This document shows, piece by piece, positions 48,420-61,474 of a stretch of DNA of 64,000 bases. Position 1 is the stretch's first letter; each line of letters starts with the position of its first letter. The stretch comes from Epiperipatus broadwayi (lineage: Eukaryota > Onychophora > Udeonychophora > Euonychophora > Peripatidae), in contig JAQFVV010006197.1 in the NCBI GenBank assembly GCA_028023455.1, positions 15,623,254 through 15,687,253 on the forward strand, read 5' to 3'. The notes under the pieces were generated by a model. It was given only the letters and a program-made list of their open reading frames with translations, made no database searches and was not told the origin of the DNA. A program made the translations under genes and the position numbers.

Positions 48420-48452
48420 TAATAAAAGTGTTTATTATTATTATTTAATTAA

Positions 48453-51400
48453 TGGCCACAAGTACATCAATGAATCCAATATCGTTCATGTTAAGGTAGT
48501 TATCTATAAAAGCAGGCAGTCAATTATTGAACTGAATTATTGGAGTTTCTAGTAAATCACTTTACTAAAACTGTTGCAGAACAATAATTCCCCTGTCTGA
48601 AATTACTCTATAAAATTACTCTTTAAACAATAACTCACACTGTACATTATTTGGTAGTTAGGCACATTCGAGCACAGAATAGGAAACTACTAATGGTAAA
48701 TAGTGTGATTTTTCAGAAAGCAAGCCAGATAACTGGAAGTGTTAGGTTTTATTTAAAGTGAACCAGATATTCTTTTAATCTTAACTGATTGTTACTAGGC
48801 AACAATTAATATTACCAACCCTAATGGGTGATGAACTTAAACTAAATTACAATGTAAATTTATCATTATAAATAACTTCAATAAATGACTGAAACTTTAT
48901 CATTAAATCACAATAGAATTGAACTAATCTTGACAGGATTTACCTGCATGAGTTATTAAATTACCATTAATATAAATTATCATTTCAGCAAATGAATGAT
49001 ATGAGTATTCAACAGAGATTAACTGTATTAGTCTGCTTGATTAAAAGTAACCAATCAACCACTGAAGGTTGTTTTGTTTCTTCCAAAAAATTAATATTTT
49101 TTTATCATGATTAAAAAAAAAAAATTCAAACAAAATAGTTAAGATTTGTTCCTTGGAAGAGTTTGATATTAACAATCTAAAAATTGGCCAATATATCTTG
49201 TTTTTTTTTTTTCTCAAGGCAAACTAAGCCAAAAATCCTGAGCTGAGATGAGTGACATTTGTATATGTAAATGCAACAAATAAAATTTTACTTTACAAAT
49301 CTGTGAATTCAGGATGAGAAAGAAAAAACTATATATATATTCACAAAACTCAGGAAGTTATCACTGAACTGTCATCTGCAGGATGGAAGGTTATAATCTA
49401 AAAATAAAGATATTAATGGTTTCTAGCATCTTTAATTTTGCAATCTATTAGGCATTCTAGTGGAAGAAGCAGCTAATCAAGAAGTTCCATTAAAGAATCT
49501 GGCCTAGTACTGACTTGATTAGGCAGAAATTTGGATAAAACAAATACCCATCTGATCAAAATTAAAAGTATAAAATCTCCAGCAGAGAAAGTTTTTATAG
49601 ACCAACAAAATAAAATACCAATTAGTATTGAAAAAGCTTGATATAAATGCAGTAAGGAATGATAGTCACATACTAAATATCTGTATAAATATAATTTACC
49701 AATATTAAAAAATATATGTGCAATGTAAAAGCTTCTTAAAAAAACGCAATATGGCATGAAAAGAATGGGAGAGCCCACTCTCTAACCCCTGTGGATGTAG
49801 CTAGGTTTTATAAAATCAGTATAAATCAAATAAGTCCTAAATTACTATTTATGGGATGCCAATAATAATGGAGCTAGATTCCAGATGTATGAGTCCATTG
49901 TGTCAAAAAGTATTTGGATTATCATTAATTGCCTATTACAATCCAGCTATAAGATAATTACAATTATCATCATAACTAAACCTTTTTGGAGAGATAAGAA
50001 TGATTGTAATACTTAGAAAAACAATATATTACCTCATGTCATATCTTCAGGAGAATGTAGAAATTTATTAGTACATGGTTGGTTCGATCATTTAGGCTAT
50101 TCAATAATTAAAGTGAGATAGGCCACAAAGACTATAAAGTTAAAAATTGATTACCCAGACATATATGTTGATAAAATGGATATCTAGGAATCCACAAACA
50201 AAATTATAAAATTAATCAATGAATTTATTAATTAAACACCTTTAAACACAAAGGTACAGACAAATATTAAATCTGTTGCCTGATAGAACAATAGTGAATC
50301 TGGATTCCAAAGATTAATTAAATAGATTGTCTAGGTTGTCCAAATATAAGATCAAAAGAGCCACATCTAGCATACTGAACATATAAGCTTAGAACTCTCA
50401 GTTGAAAAAAGATTGTATTGCCCTGGAATTACTCTCAAGTGCTAAAAGAGTTGCACAATTATTATTTTAGGGATTAGAAAATTAAGATGCACCAATAACT
50501 ATCCTATAAGATAAACCAAGGCATATGAGGAAAGAATAAAACAGACTTTGGTCTGATCTAGTACAATGAAATCGAAAATGCAAAAATAATATTGATAAAA
50601 TGCTGATAAGTTTCAGTAATAGTTATCAAACAGTAGTTGTCCAAACCCTAATTGGACAACACCACCATAGGTACAGAATCAGTTAAGAACTGACTGAAAT
50701 ATTATACAGTAGTAAAGACCAGATTATATGATGAGTTAAGATGAATTCCAATTCTAAGTACGATAATAACAAGACCAAAGAATAAGTCAAGCAGATAATC
50801 AATCCAAAGATTTATAAAACTCAGACCAGAGACAGAAATAAGAAGACAACTTAAATCTATACTAACTTACTTCAAATATTATGCATTTTGAAATTAACAA
50901 TAGCCAAGGGAAAAAAAAGATGTGAACTTATCTCAACATTCTTTTCAATAACATTTTGTCAAAACTATAGAATTCTTTATAAACAGATTCAGAACATAAA
51001 CTAAACAAAGAACCAATGGCATAAACATACCAATCAAATAAACTGGCCAATGAATCCAATACTGTTCACATTAAGATAAGTGAGAACCATTTAAGGTAGT
51101 CAGTCACAGGAATTGCTAGCAAGTCACCAGTTTGGAATTATTCCCTGAACCCTAATACGTCATTTGCACATTATTTAGCCAGTGCAATCAGATATGCTCA
51201 ACCTCATAATAAATAGTGTTGGACCTTTCATAAAGCAAGCTGAGGTAGATGACAGTGTTAGATTTTTACTTCAAGTAAGTTATGACATTTATTTGTTTTA
51301 ACTTTATATAGCTGATACCAAGCAACAACTAAATTTCTATATTACAACCCTTGTGGGTGGCAAATTTAAACTACTGTACAAATTTATTATTATAGATAAT

Positions 51401-51510
51401 TGAAATTTTACAATCATTTATCTCAATTACTTTCCAGCATTTATAGCATTAAAACAGAATAAGGATGAAAAGAACTGTTCTTAGAAGCATATGAGTTATC
51501 ATATGAAAAA
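48453..51510. mobile_element. Decayed LTR-retrotransposon-like element with direct terminal repeats
   Basis: The segment starting near 48453 (TGGCCA..AATGAATCCAATA..GTTCA..TTAAG) recurs in direct orientation from about 51043. Both copies continue for at least 380-430 bases through a shared order of landmarks: GTAGTCAGTC-like, GAATT.TTCCC..GA, TGTACATTATTT/TGCACATTATTT, AATAGTGT.G, AAAGCAAGC, CAGTGTTAG-like, AGCAACAA.TAA and CCCT..TGGGTG. About 2.1 kb between them has long stop-interrupted readable stretches but no motif I can assign. Orientation, primer site and target duplication were not established. Confidence 0.5.
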
Positions 51511-52399
51511 GTCATGATATTACTGTTGATATTAATGTTTAAATAAGACAACTCCAATTTTAATCCTTTAATATATTGACATCCTTCTGAAGAAGTGTAT
51601 ACTTATGGTAAATTAAAAATCATTTAATTATATACATAAAGGTAAAGTTCTCTCCAACATCTCTGCAAAACTCTTAGATGGTGAGAATTTATTCTCATTA
51701 ATAATATCAAGGTATACACCTATCAATTAATATGTGGGTCTATGAGCTCCTATCTGAAAAAAAAATTCTAAGCCTACTTATAACCAGGAATAATTATCAG
51801 GTTAAGCACAGCCCAACTTTGAATCCTATCTTGTATGATGGTGAATATGCTAAGCATTAAGCCATGAACACTTTTATTATATATATGTATCAAATTATTC
51901 TACATAATTTTAGCTATTATAATTAGATCTCATAAACTTGGTACTCAGTTTACTTCTCTGTTATATTCAATTCTAATGTGCTTACATTTTCTCTTTTATT
52001 CAGGCTAGCCTCTTTATATAATCAGATTTTTTTATTAATATTAATCATTTCAAATTCTAACCAATTTTACAATATTCTTAAATTTGAATGCCATTTTTGA
52101 ATTTATTATATATATACTGAAATGGAAATGTCCAATTCCAAGTTTATTTTAGGAAATTCACAGAGTAAGATTAATTTAAGGTAAAAATATCAAATTGCAT
52201 ATTAGTAAAATAGTATAGGAAATTAAATACAATGTAATAGGTTATATTTAAATTTAACACAGCTATGGCACACTCATAGGGAATAAGCAAGTTTTCTTTT
52301 CTTTTACATATCATCAATAGTACTCTGTACCATAGACAGCAGAGAGTAGTCACATCATCAATTCATCCATTTTCCCATTCCATTCTCTTCATTGCACAG

Positions 52400-53480
52400 C
52401 TCTTCAATTCCACGTAACTCTTCTCATCTCTTACATCAACCAATAATGTCAATCTTTTCCATCCTTTCTTGTTACTTCCACTCACCATTCACTTCAAAAC
52501 AACTTTCATTAAACTATACTTATATGAACAATCCAGTTTTTTTTTCTTTTTGTAATATCTTCAATCTTTTTTTTCATTTACTTTTTAGAAACTTCATTTA
52601 TTATTTTATTAATCCAACTTATTTTTTCTATTCTTCTCCATATCTACATCTCCAAGGCTTTAAATTTGTTCCTAATTTTATTATTCATTGGTCATGTTTC
52701 ACAACCATATAATACTACACTCCACACATAGCATTTAATCAATCTTTTTCTTTATTCTCTCTCTTTAAAGATCCACAAAATATTTTTTTCTCTTAATAAA
52801 TACCTCCTTTGTCAATGCTATTATTCTTTTAATTTCATCTTCACTTCTTGCATCCTCACTCAATCAACTATCCAAATATATAAATCCTTTTAATTATTGA
52901 ACTATGTTGTCATGGATTTCAATTTGCAGTCTTTTTGTATTCCTCCCTATCCACAAATATTTAGTCTTCAACAGTAATCTACACTACCATATTCCATACA
53001 TTCTTCCTCCAATTTATTCAACATATTCTGAAGATACTTTTCATCCTCAACTATAAGAGCCATACCATCTGCAAATCTTATATCTTTTATTATTCTCCTC
53101 TCCAACATTTGTTCCTTCACATTCTAAATAATTATTTAAGATGTCTTCTAAATAAATATTAAAAAAAAAACAGGTGACATACTGCATATTTGCCTAATTC
53201 CTCTTTCTATATTCACTTCATCAGTTTCATTATTCTCCAATCTAATTCTTAGCCCTTGCCCAATATATATATTCCAAATCAATCTTCTCTTACCAAAATA
53301 CTCCCTTTATTTTTTAAGATAGTCATAAGTTTATTCCAGATTACTCTGTCAAATGCTTTTTCCACATCCACAAAACATATACCAATTCCTTTATTTTTTT
53401 CAATATATCTCTCTGCAATAGCTCTAACAATACCAATATTTCTTGTATTTTTCTCTCTCTGAAAACGAATCTGTTCTTTC
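52400..53480 (-). pseudogene. LINE reverse transcriptase fragment
   Basis: Minus-strand frames read, from 53.47 kb downward, RNIGIVRAIAERYIEKNKGI then GICFVDVEKAFDRVIW (about 53344-53400), the RT palm motif. Then comes a GIRQ-x-x-x-x-SPVFF-like block near 53200. RFADGMALIVEDE follows at 53050-53085, where the catalytic Asp-Asp is Asp-Gly. Near 52680 it reads VVLYGCET-like sequence and further on WIWRRMEKISWINK-like sequence, the C-terminal region. Frameshifts and stops plus the changed catalytic pair show it is dead. The plus-strand ORFs of 106 and 68 codons in this interval are shadows of it. Confidence 0.75.
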
Positions 53481-54913
53481 TTTTTTTTATATATGAGTTT
53501 AATGCTTTATTAAGATAAAAAGAATTATTTAAAAAAGTTTTTAATTAATAAATTCCAAGTAAAAAAAAAACTATAGAATGTATTAAAAGATTAATGTTTT
53601 ACATCAAATAAATTAAAAATCAGAAATAAAATTTATTTTATATTGTAATGTTTATGGGAATTAATTATTCTTAAATGATATATCTTTAATCTGTAATTAT
53701 ACTTTATCATACATCTTATATCTTTGTTATCAATTCTTCAAATAGAAAATTCCTACCTTAAAAAGATCTGATATCTTCAATTAGTAATTATGCTTTGTTA
53801 TACATCTTGTTTCTTAGTTACAAATTCTTAATTTGTTTTAAAAATAGAAAAATCCTATAATTCTTTTTATAATTATAAAATTGGAATTCTCTAGATAAAA
53901 TTTTTTAGTATAAATAATGTGGAATAGAAATCCATCTCTTTTCTGATTCTCTTGCTTGTTGTGCTGATTATCAATATAGGATTACCATCAATTTAATGTG
54001 TGGCTAACAGAAACCTCAGTATACTGAAAAGCATTCCATGCATTGTTAATTTGCACCTAGGAATTCCTTAATAAATGTATAGAATCAGCTTCATCAAAAT
54101 AGTCTTGGTAGCATCAAATATAAAAACCTACAAATAATAACTATCAATGATAGATATTTCAAATGAGTGGAAAACCAATAATGACAAAATAGATCTTTTA
54201 AATGTGTATGGAAAACTGATTATAAAAAAAGTTTAAATTTAAATGAGAAAAACACAATTCTGCAACATTATCTTACAACTTTGAATTTCAAATGCAGAGC
54301 TCTTTTAAAACAAAACAAAAAATAAATATGCTGGATTTTTCTAACTACTGAATAAAATAATCTGAAGCAAATGTATCAAAGTCACTTTTAATTTGTTAAC
54401 ATAGAACTTTATTTAAATTCTAAAATGAACTTCCTATTTATTTTGTCATCTATTTCCTGGTTAACATTTTTTAATATTCATTTTGAATAATTATCGTGTA
54501 AATTATATTTAATGATTTAAATTGGATTGTATTATTATTATGTTAATTTTAAGAGTATGAAATTGAAGAGTTGTAATGGTTAAACTCCATAGTTAATTTT
54601 TGATTTTAAAATATTTAATAAAAATCAATAGTTTGGCTCACAGAAATCATCTTCATTATACTTAGTTAAATTATTAGTATTTGATAGATAAGTTTATTAA
54701 TATAAAGCTCAATAAAGAACAAATTAGAATGGAAATTATTATTCAAAATTGATATCTATGAATACTATCAGATTTTAAATATTTTTATTGAAATCAGTAT
54801 AAAAAGAGGGAAAAAGAAAGCTAAGGAATTTATTGGAAGCCGATTAAAGTTAATGCTGGGATATGCCTTTGCTTTATTGATTAGTTTAAAGTAGGCTTGA
54901 CAGATACTAGTTT

Positions 54914-55740
54914 TGTAATGGTATGGACTCAGGGGTGATGGAAATTATCTTCCACTGGATGTCAACATATAAAATTTAACATAATATTTAATATAAGTAA
55001 CATTATATATATATATAAAGTAATGAGCATGAGATCACTCTGAGAGATCAGCACAGCTAACTATCTTAAGTCTAAGCATAATAACTATAAGTTCAACAGC
55101 ATTATAAATAAGTAATACTCATTCAGCATCATGAATTATTAACAATAAAATAAATCAACAGTTAATCTGGTGAGTGTTTTTGAAATGGGTCTATTGTAGA
55201 CCAGGCTAACTATTTAGCCCTTGCCAGCATGGAGCAATTATTTAAACATTAATTTGGATACACAAACTTAAATGCTACTCCATCCGAATATATAACTATA
55301 AAAACAATGTTGGGATATTAAAACATGCTGAGCATCATCAATGCTCTGGAACTTAAGTACCATGGCCAACTATAAACTTAATTTCTAATAGAGACTAAAG
55401 TGCATGGACTTTAAAGAATATTCTCTTTATGCCAATCCAGAATGATCATCATCAACTGGATGCTCATATATACTAATATACACCCCTTTCATATAAGATC
55501 ATTATGCACGAATCTAACTCTGTTCTTGTAAACAAGAGATGATGCAACACATATTCTAACTATTTAGAATTAAGTTCATTGGAATAATTTTAACAATGGA
55601 ATATAAATCTATTAATAACAATAAATAAATTAAATTAAGGTTTACAGAACATGGCTGTATATATATAAATTAAGCCTTCTGATTTTGATTAATATACAGA
55701 AAAAAATATGCTATCACATCATGATTTACATCGATGTTCC
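54914..55740 (-). mobile_element. LTR-like sequence, inverted copy of 61800-62613
   Basis: Starting at TGTAATGGTAT (54914) this is the reverse complement of the sequence ending at 62613, and the match continues through GAGATCACTCTGAGAGATCAGC, ..GACCAGNCTAACTATTTAG.CC, ..CCAGAATGATCATC..AACTGGATGC and TCTAACTATTTAGAATTAA. It contains small indels throughout. No primer-binding site adjoins its TG end, so on the minus strand it is a 3' or solo LTR. The sequence between 55740 and 59770 is absent from the partner. Confidence 0.7.
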
Positions 55741-57002
55741 AATAATTATCATATAATAATCAAAACAAAATAATGTTTACATATATGTGTCTATTTGACA
55801 TGCATTGACATATGCATACTGTAACGTTCAGAATCGTATGATTAGCCAACAAGATTCAGGGACCTAGCAAAAGTACTTCAAACCCAGTATGTTCGGGATA
55901 TGGTAGTCACGGAACAGTACTAAGCTTTAACCTATTTGCCAGTGCTCCAAAATCTCCACTATCCAACCAACGCTCCTGATGCTACTAATGGTTATCATTT
56001 TTCTTCGGTCCCGGTGGTCAGGGTAGAAACAAGGACTCTCAATTCAAACTTAGCCTATCATGCACTAGACTTTATTAATTTAATCTCAGATATTCACTAA
56101 ATACTATGATATAGCTTAAACTATTATTATTAATATTTCATAGGTTTTGAATACATACATATGATTTAATCAAGTGTGGATATAGATGAGTGGATATGAT
56201 GAACCAGGGAATGACATGACAATGGTATAGATATATAGATATACAATTTATATATACAATTTATTAATACAATTAGAAAATATAATTAATAACAATCATG
56301 TTTGGATCTAATCATGATCCATGTATGGGATTACATTTTTTTTAACCAAAAAAAATAAATAACAATTACGTTTGATGATCAATAGTGATAATAGTACATA
56401 ATTTCAATATCCCCAGAATAAATATATGGTTTTACAAGAGGTCACCTGTCAATAATGACAATTAAGGTTGTGAAATATATAAAATAATAATTACAATAAT
56501 GAACCTCGGTATTAGATGTGTGTGTGTGTGCATTACAATGAAATCATACTGGATTCCATGACAATAACAATTGTGATTCAATACAAAAAAAAAAAAATTA
56601 ACTAGAAATGATAGTTGCACGCACAGTAAATAATCAGTATTATACTGTGTGTCAGCATAAAACGAAATTTTATATTGAGAGTGATAATATTTTATCAAGA
56701 AATATGCCACTATAAAATTAATATGCCAATTTTGGAGAGCAAACACAATACCTGGTTATATTAAGTTAGAGGCCAAATGAATATATATAATAAATTTGTG
56801 CGCGTGTTTACATACATAGGGGAAGTAGAGTATATATGTATTTGTCATTATAATATTTTATTGTTAGTCTTCTCAGCAGGAGTTATGGACAAAAGCATAA
56901 TTTTATTACCCTTTATTATTAATAATTATATGAAAAATATGGCTTATCTATTTCCCACAGAATTAACAACAGGTATGATTAAGAAATCTAATTACAGCAT
57001 TC

Positions 57003-57400
57003 AGTAGTGTCGGGGTTTGAATCCTGTGCTGGCTATATTATTAGCATTGGCAAATGTGGGCCAATCTTCTTTGTCCAGCAGTAATGTATATATTCCTATA
57101 GTAACACATCCGCATTCAGCTTGGCTTGTGTAGGAAATAATAGAGCGTGGATTTTGAATCACTATCTTTATAGAGTATACCCATTCATCGGCTCAAAGAA
57201 AGGCATGTCTATCTCGTATCGCCAAGATCGGTAAAATATCCGCGTGGCAGACCGCATAGCAATACTCGACATATTTTTATTATTAAAAGCCATATAGGCA
57301 CAGATCAATGTATTAAGCTACTGATATATTTGCCCATTAAAAGCATTAATTTATATCTGCATAGATGTTTTTCCTAAACCTGTCTTTAATAAGTAATAAT
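57003..57400. repeat. G+C-richer island of unknown type
   Basis: The stretch stands out in base composition and includes a B-box-like GGGTTTGAATCCTG at 57013-57026, as in a Pol III tRNA promoter, without a clear A box in front. No ORF spans it. It probably represents a fragment of a dispersed repeat. It lies inside the roughly 4-kb segment that interrupts the left LTR copy. Confidence 0.35.
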
Positions 57401-58436
57401 GGAGAAATCCGACAACCACATCTTATAGGCTATAAAATGCCCAAGTATTTCAAATATGAATCTTAACTATAAAATGCTAAAGAGGCAAAAAAAAAATACT
57501 ACTGCTGAGGTATTTCTTTCCCCAAATGCATGCATCACTAAATATACATATAGTGAGATGAACTCATATCTTTGCAATAAGTAATATTGCCTATTTTAAA
57601 TTTTAAAAGAAGAACTAGCATTATTATCATTATTATTACATTTAAATAAACACATACACACTCATATATATATATACCATTCTACCTTCTTTAATTGTCA
57701 CAAAGAATCTTAATCTAAATCAAATAAAATAATTTTAACACTTATTTATATTTTAAATTTCTTTACCAAGATACTGTGATTATGCATATACGGGAAGAGG
57801 GCGGATTTTTTTTTATATATTTGATTTCTTTTCTATCTCTTTTTTTATTATTAAATAAATGACATTTTTCACTAAGTCAGAATTAGACGCGATTTAGAAA
57901 TTTAACTTTGACTGTTTCTTTTTTTTTTTTTTACTATAAAAATCGTTATCCATTTCCCACTTTAGATTCGGGATAAAACAAACAAATTTATATATAAATT
58001 AGTTTCATAGTGTAATATCATTTATACCCATATTTAACTAAATTGGCACAAAGAAATTAATCAATCAAATATATATTATACTTAAAAGAACATACCAGCA
58101 CATCTCAAAATAAAACATAGAAAAGCTGCAATTTTAAACTCTCTAATAATCTTTTTGTTCTACTTAGAATTATACATTACACTTTTTTCTGTTGTTTGAA
58201 CCATTAATAAGTAATGGTTAAAATTTAAATTGACTTGTTAAAATAATAATAAAAATAAACTAAACACTCATATATATATAACCGTCCTTTTGAAACACAT
58301 CTTCTTAAGATAGTCTTTTGCGAATTTTATGAATCTAATGAAATTAAATGTTCGCATTTTTTTTTTTTATAGAAGTTATTTTTAAGATATAAATATTTTT
58401 TTCTTTTTTAAAGATAGAAAGTTTATACTTGTGATA

Positions 58437-58690
58437 GATTACGGTGTCACTTTGCTTGATGCAGATTTTTTTTACCGATTCATTCATTGACAGGGTCGGC
58501 CTTGGGCTTCACTGGACTCAGAATAGACTGGCTTCAGGTTGCTTCTCTATTTTTCTTCGATGGATCATTGTGTCACTTTGATTGAGGCAGATATTTTTTT
58601 CCAGGTTCATTCATTATTAGGATCGATTTTTGGCTTTATCGGACTCAGGATAGACTGGCTTCGATGTTGGTTCTCCATTTTCTTTTATAG
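58437..58690. repeat. Two tandem copies of a roughly 125-bp unit
   Basis: Copy 1 (GTGTCACTTTGCTTGATGCAGA..) and copy 2 (GTGTCACTTTGATTGAGGCAGA..) share ATTCATTCATT, GGCTT.A.CGGACTCAG.ATAGACTGGCTTC and a TTCTC.ATTTTCTT end. They are moderately diverged. The 62- and 63-codon ORFs overlapping them follow the repeat and are not supported as genes. Confidence 0.75.
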
Positions 58691-59148
58691 CAGCAACATG
58701 GGATTTGTCTCTCCTCCTCTTCTTTAGATGCACTTTTCTGGAGAGTTTCCAGAGAAAGGAAAAGTAATTTGTACTACTCAAAAGCCATATCGTGGGTCTT
58801 TTCTCCACTTAAAATGTAGTCAATTGCACTAGTAGTTGAGACTCACTTTTCTTAAAAAAAACACCAACTTTCTTACTACCAACAACTTTTTTCCTCTCTA
58901 ACTGCTTGACTTTTAATAATTTGAATCAATTACTCTCACTGCTTGACTTTGAATAATTTGAATCCCTGGTTCTTTTTCTTTGCTCTATTTATAATAATTT
59001 TTTTTCTAAGCAAGGCTTTGTTTTCTATATATATATTTTTTTTTAACACCTATAATATATTTTCCTTGGTTAGAAACGAAAACAGACCGTGTGATTGATT
59101 TTTCCTTTTTTTAATTACATCAGTTTAAAGATTTTTAGGATTTACATC

Positions 59149-59265
59149 AGTTTAAAGATAAGAAAACAATTCAACACTCCCATGCAACTAGCTGAGTTGA
59201 TCTTTCAGTTTAAAGATAAGAAAAACAATTCAACACTTCCTTGCAACTAGCTGAGTTGATCTTTT
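59149..59265. repeat. Two tandem 58-bp units
   Basis: AGTTTAAAGATAAGAAAA..CAATTCAACACT..CATGCAACTAGCTGAGTTGATCTTT occurs at 59149 and again at 59207 with few changes. A weaker third relative (AGGATGAGAAAAATTAATTCACACTTACATGCAACTA) follows near 59320. Confidence 0.85.
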
Positions 59266-59770
59266 ACCAAAAATAGGTGACACAATCGAGATAAGATTAC
59301 TTGCCTTTTAATCGCCTCAAGGATGAGAAAAATTAATTCACACTTACATGCAACTATATTTTTCGGAATGTTTATGAAAAAAAAAAAAAGCAGAGTCATC
59401 AAAATGTTATTCGCAAGGAACGAACTGCCTTTAGGATAAAGATATATGACAATGGAAATATATTTTCCTTTCCAAAAATATATATATATAAAAATGCATT
59501 TCAATAGAACAATTTACACATGCATAAGTCCACTCATTCGTAAAGTCATACACCTGCACCTGCATATATCCCCTTTAGCAAACAAGCAAAAATAAAAAAA
59601 TGAAAAATTAGATATTTGAGTTTTAAAATATATATATGTATACTAATTTTAACAACTAACATGAAGCTCTATGTGTTCATACACACTGAACGCTTCAATA
59701 CAGACATGCAGTATACTTTATGAACACATTTGACTTTTCATAAAATAATAAAAAAATGACCTATCACATT

Positions 59771-60085
59771 TTTATTTACAAATACCTTGTAATGGGTTCA
59801 TATAAAACATCTATATTTCAACACAGAGATGTGTGGTATAATTTGTGGACATAGTTGAATTGAATAATTTTTAAATGATTATTTTTGATTTACAAATACC
59901 TCATAATGGGTTTACATAAAACATATATATATATATATCAATGCACAGATATGTAGTATAATTTATTAACATATGTGAATTCATAAATCTATAAATGAAA
60001 TTCATTTCTTATAATACGTAATTAATGACGAACTAACATATATATGCGTGTGCATGGAAATGTATATGCTCACTGATGTTTATAT
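59771..60085. repeat. Tandem units of about 112-120 bp, inverted copy at 61475-61790
   Basis: Units share TTTACAAATACCT.RTAATGGGTTYAYATAAAACAT, then CACAGATRTGTRGTATAATTT. Weaker relatives flank them at about 59660 and 60140. The same sequence occurs in reverse complement at 61475-61790, immediately next to the LTR-like sequence, so the units are probably the outer (U3-like) part of the same LTR. Confidence 0.65.
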
Positions 60086-60617
60086 CATATACTTTCATTT
60101 ATCAAAATAATAAAATTATTAAAAATATATTTTTACATTTTTATTGATCATTCATGATGATGAATAATGAATCCATTATGGGTTTCATGGCATACAACAT
60201 AGTGTGTGTGCATGTATATATATAAAATTGAACAAAAAAGTAAAAATAAAGACAAAAAATTTTGTAGATATGTTCTACAGTACACTGGAAATGAATTTTT
60301 TTATTATAAAGTAAACAATTAAAAAAAAATTCTAATTAATATTTTATTAATTCTGATATTTTGAAATTAAAACAAGTATGTTTTATGTACAAAAGATATC
60401 CACGTAATTAAAAAATTCCCATATCTATTTGAGAAATCATGGTGGTTTTTTTTTTAAATTAAAGCTTCTATAACAATTTGGTAAAATTTCTACTATCATC
60501 TTTTTTCAAGTAAAGTTTGTAGATCATACTCTGATAAAATTCCAAAGTTGCTTTTTAAAAAATTAAAAAAAAAAACTTAAAAGAACTATTAACATTTTCC
60601 AGTTAATGTATTTTTCT

Positions 60618-60960
60618 CTACCCCATCCTACTATAAAAAAGGTTGATAGAAAGATTAGAAGGTAGTTGTTGTTTTTTAGAGGTATACAGAAAATTACCAT
60701 AAATATATAACTGAAGGTAAGGTAAGGTGGATCCAGTGGCAGCTGCTAGTTTACTACAGTTTTGATTCACATGGAAACAAGACCCAACTTTTCTGTGTTC
60801 ATTAGCCTGCACCAATATGTACAGAAAGACAGCTGCTTGTCTGATGTCTAAACAATCTGAGGCAGAAGGGAGATCACTGCAGACCAAGTTACCTGGACTA
60901 TACCTTTCCCGATGACAAGCCAGAGTCCATCAGCTGCTTTGTTTATATACAAAGAATCAC
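60618..60960. repeat. G+C-richer island, unidentified
   Basis: A stretch with GTGGATCCAGTGGCAGCTGC, CAGACAGCTGCTTGTC-like and GATGACAAGCCAGAGTCC segments is compositionally distinct. An 89-codon minus-strand frame covers most of it but has no recognisable domain. I favour an old dispersed repeat over a gene. Confidence 0.3.
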
Positions 60961-61008
60961 AGATAAACATACTGCAGCATAGTTATATAAAGTGCAATTG
61001 GTGAATTT

Positions 61009-61240
61009 GTTTTAAGTAATTCCTTAAAAATTACATTTTAAAAGTACAAACAAGTAATTTGTGCTAAAGTCAAATGTCTAAAAGAAAAAATTAATTCAGA
61101 CTATTTTATACATTTTTTAAAGAAATTGATTTAAGTAATTCCTTAAAAATGATATTTTAAAAGACTAAGTAAATAATTTTTCCTTGAGTCAAATGTGCAA
61201 AAGAAAGAATTATTCATAGACAATTTTATATTCTATAAAA
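61009..61240. repeat. Tandem duplication of about 120 bp
   Basis: TTTTAAGTAATTCCTTAAAAAT starts at about 61009 and 61130. Both copies continue with ATTTTAAAAG, AGTCAAATGT.NAAAAGAAA, and ..ACNATTTTATA. Diverged; no coding content. Confidence 0.75.
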
Positions 61241-61474
61241 AAAAAAAAAAAGGGAAAGTAAACTCCAAAGTATTTCTAGCTCGGAAAACAAAAAAACTTG
61301 CTGAAGTATTTTTTTAAAGACATTTATAATTAATCAACAATAACCTGTCAGACTGATTTTACTTTTTTAAAAGAAAAGAGAACTCACCATTAAAATAATG
61401 AATGGATTTTTATATACTTTCAACAAAGAATTAAATGTAAAAATATATTTTTATTATTTTATTATTTTGACAAA

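Noticed and set aside
49473-49778. 101-codon minus-strand ORF inside the LTR-like element
   Set aside because: No recognisable motif; T-rich hydrophobic composition and the plus strand gives equally plausible broken readings.
52392-52712. 106-codon plus-strand ORF (and 53256-53462)
   Set aside because: These are antisense shadows of the LINE reverse transcriptase on the minus strand.
60618-60887. 89-codon minus-strand ORF as an upstream FBXL4 or other exon
   Set aside because: No match to the FBXL4 N-terminal motifs, no clear splice sites in phase; composition suggests a repeat.
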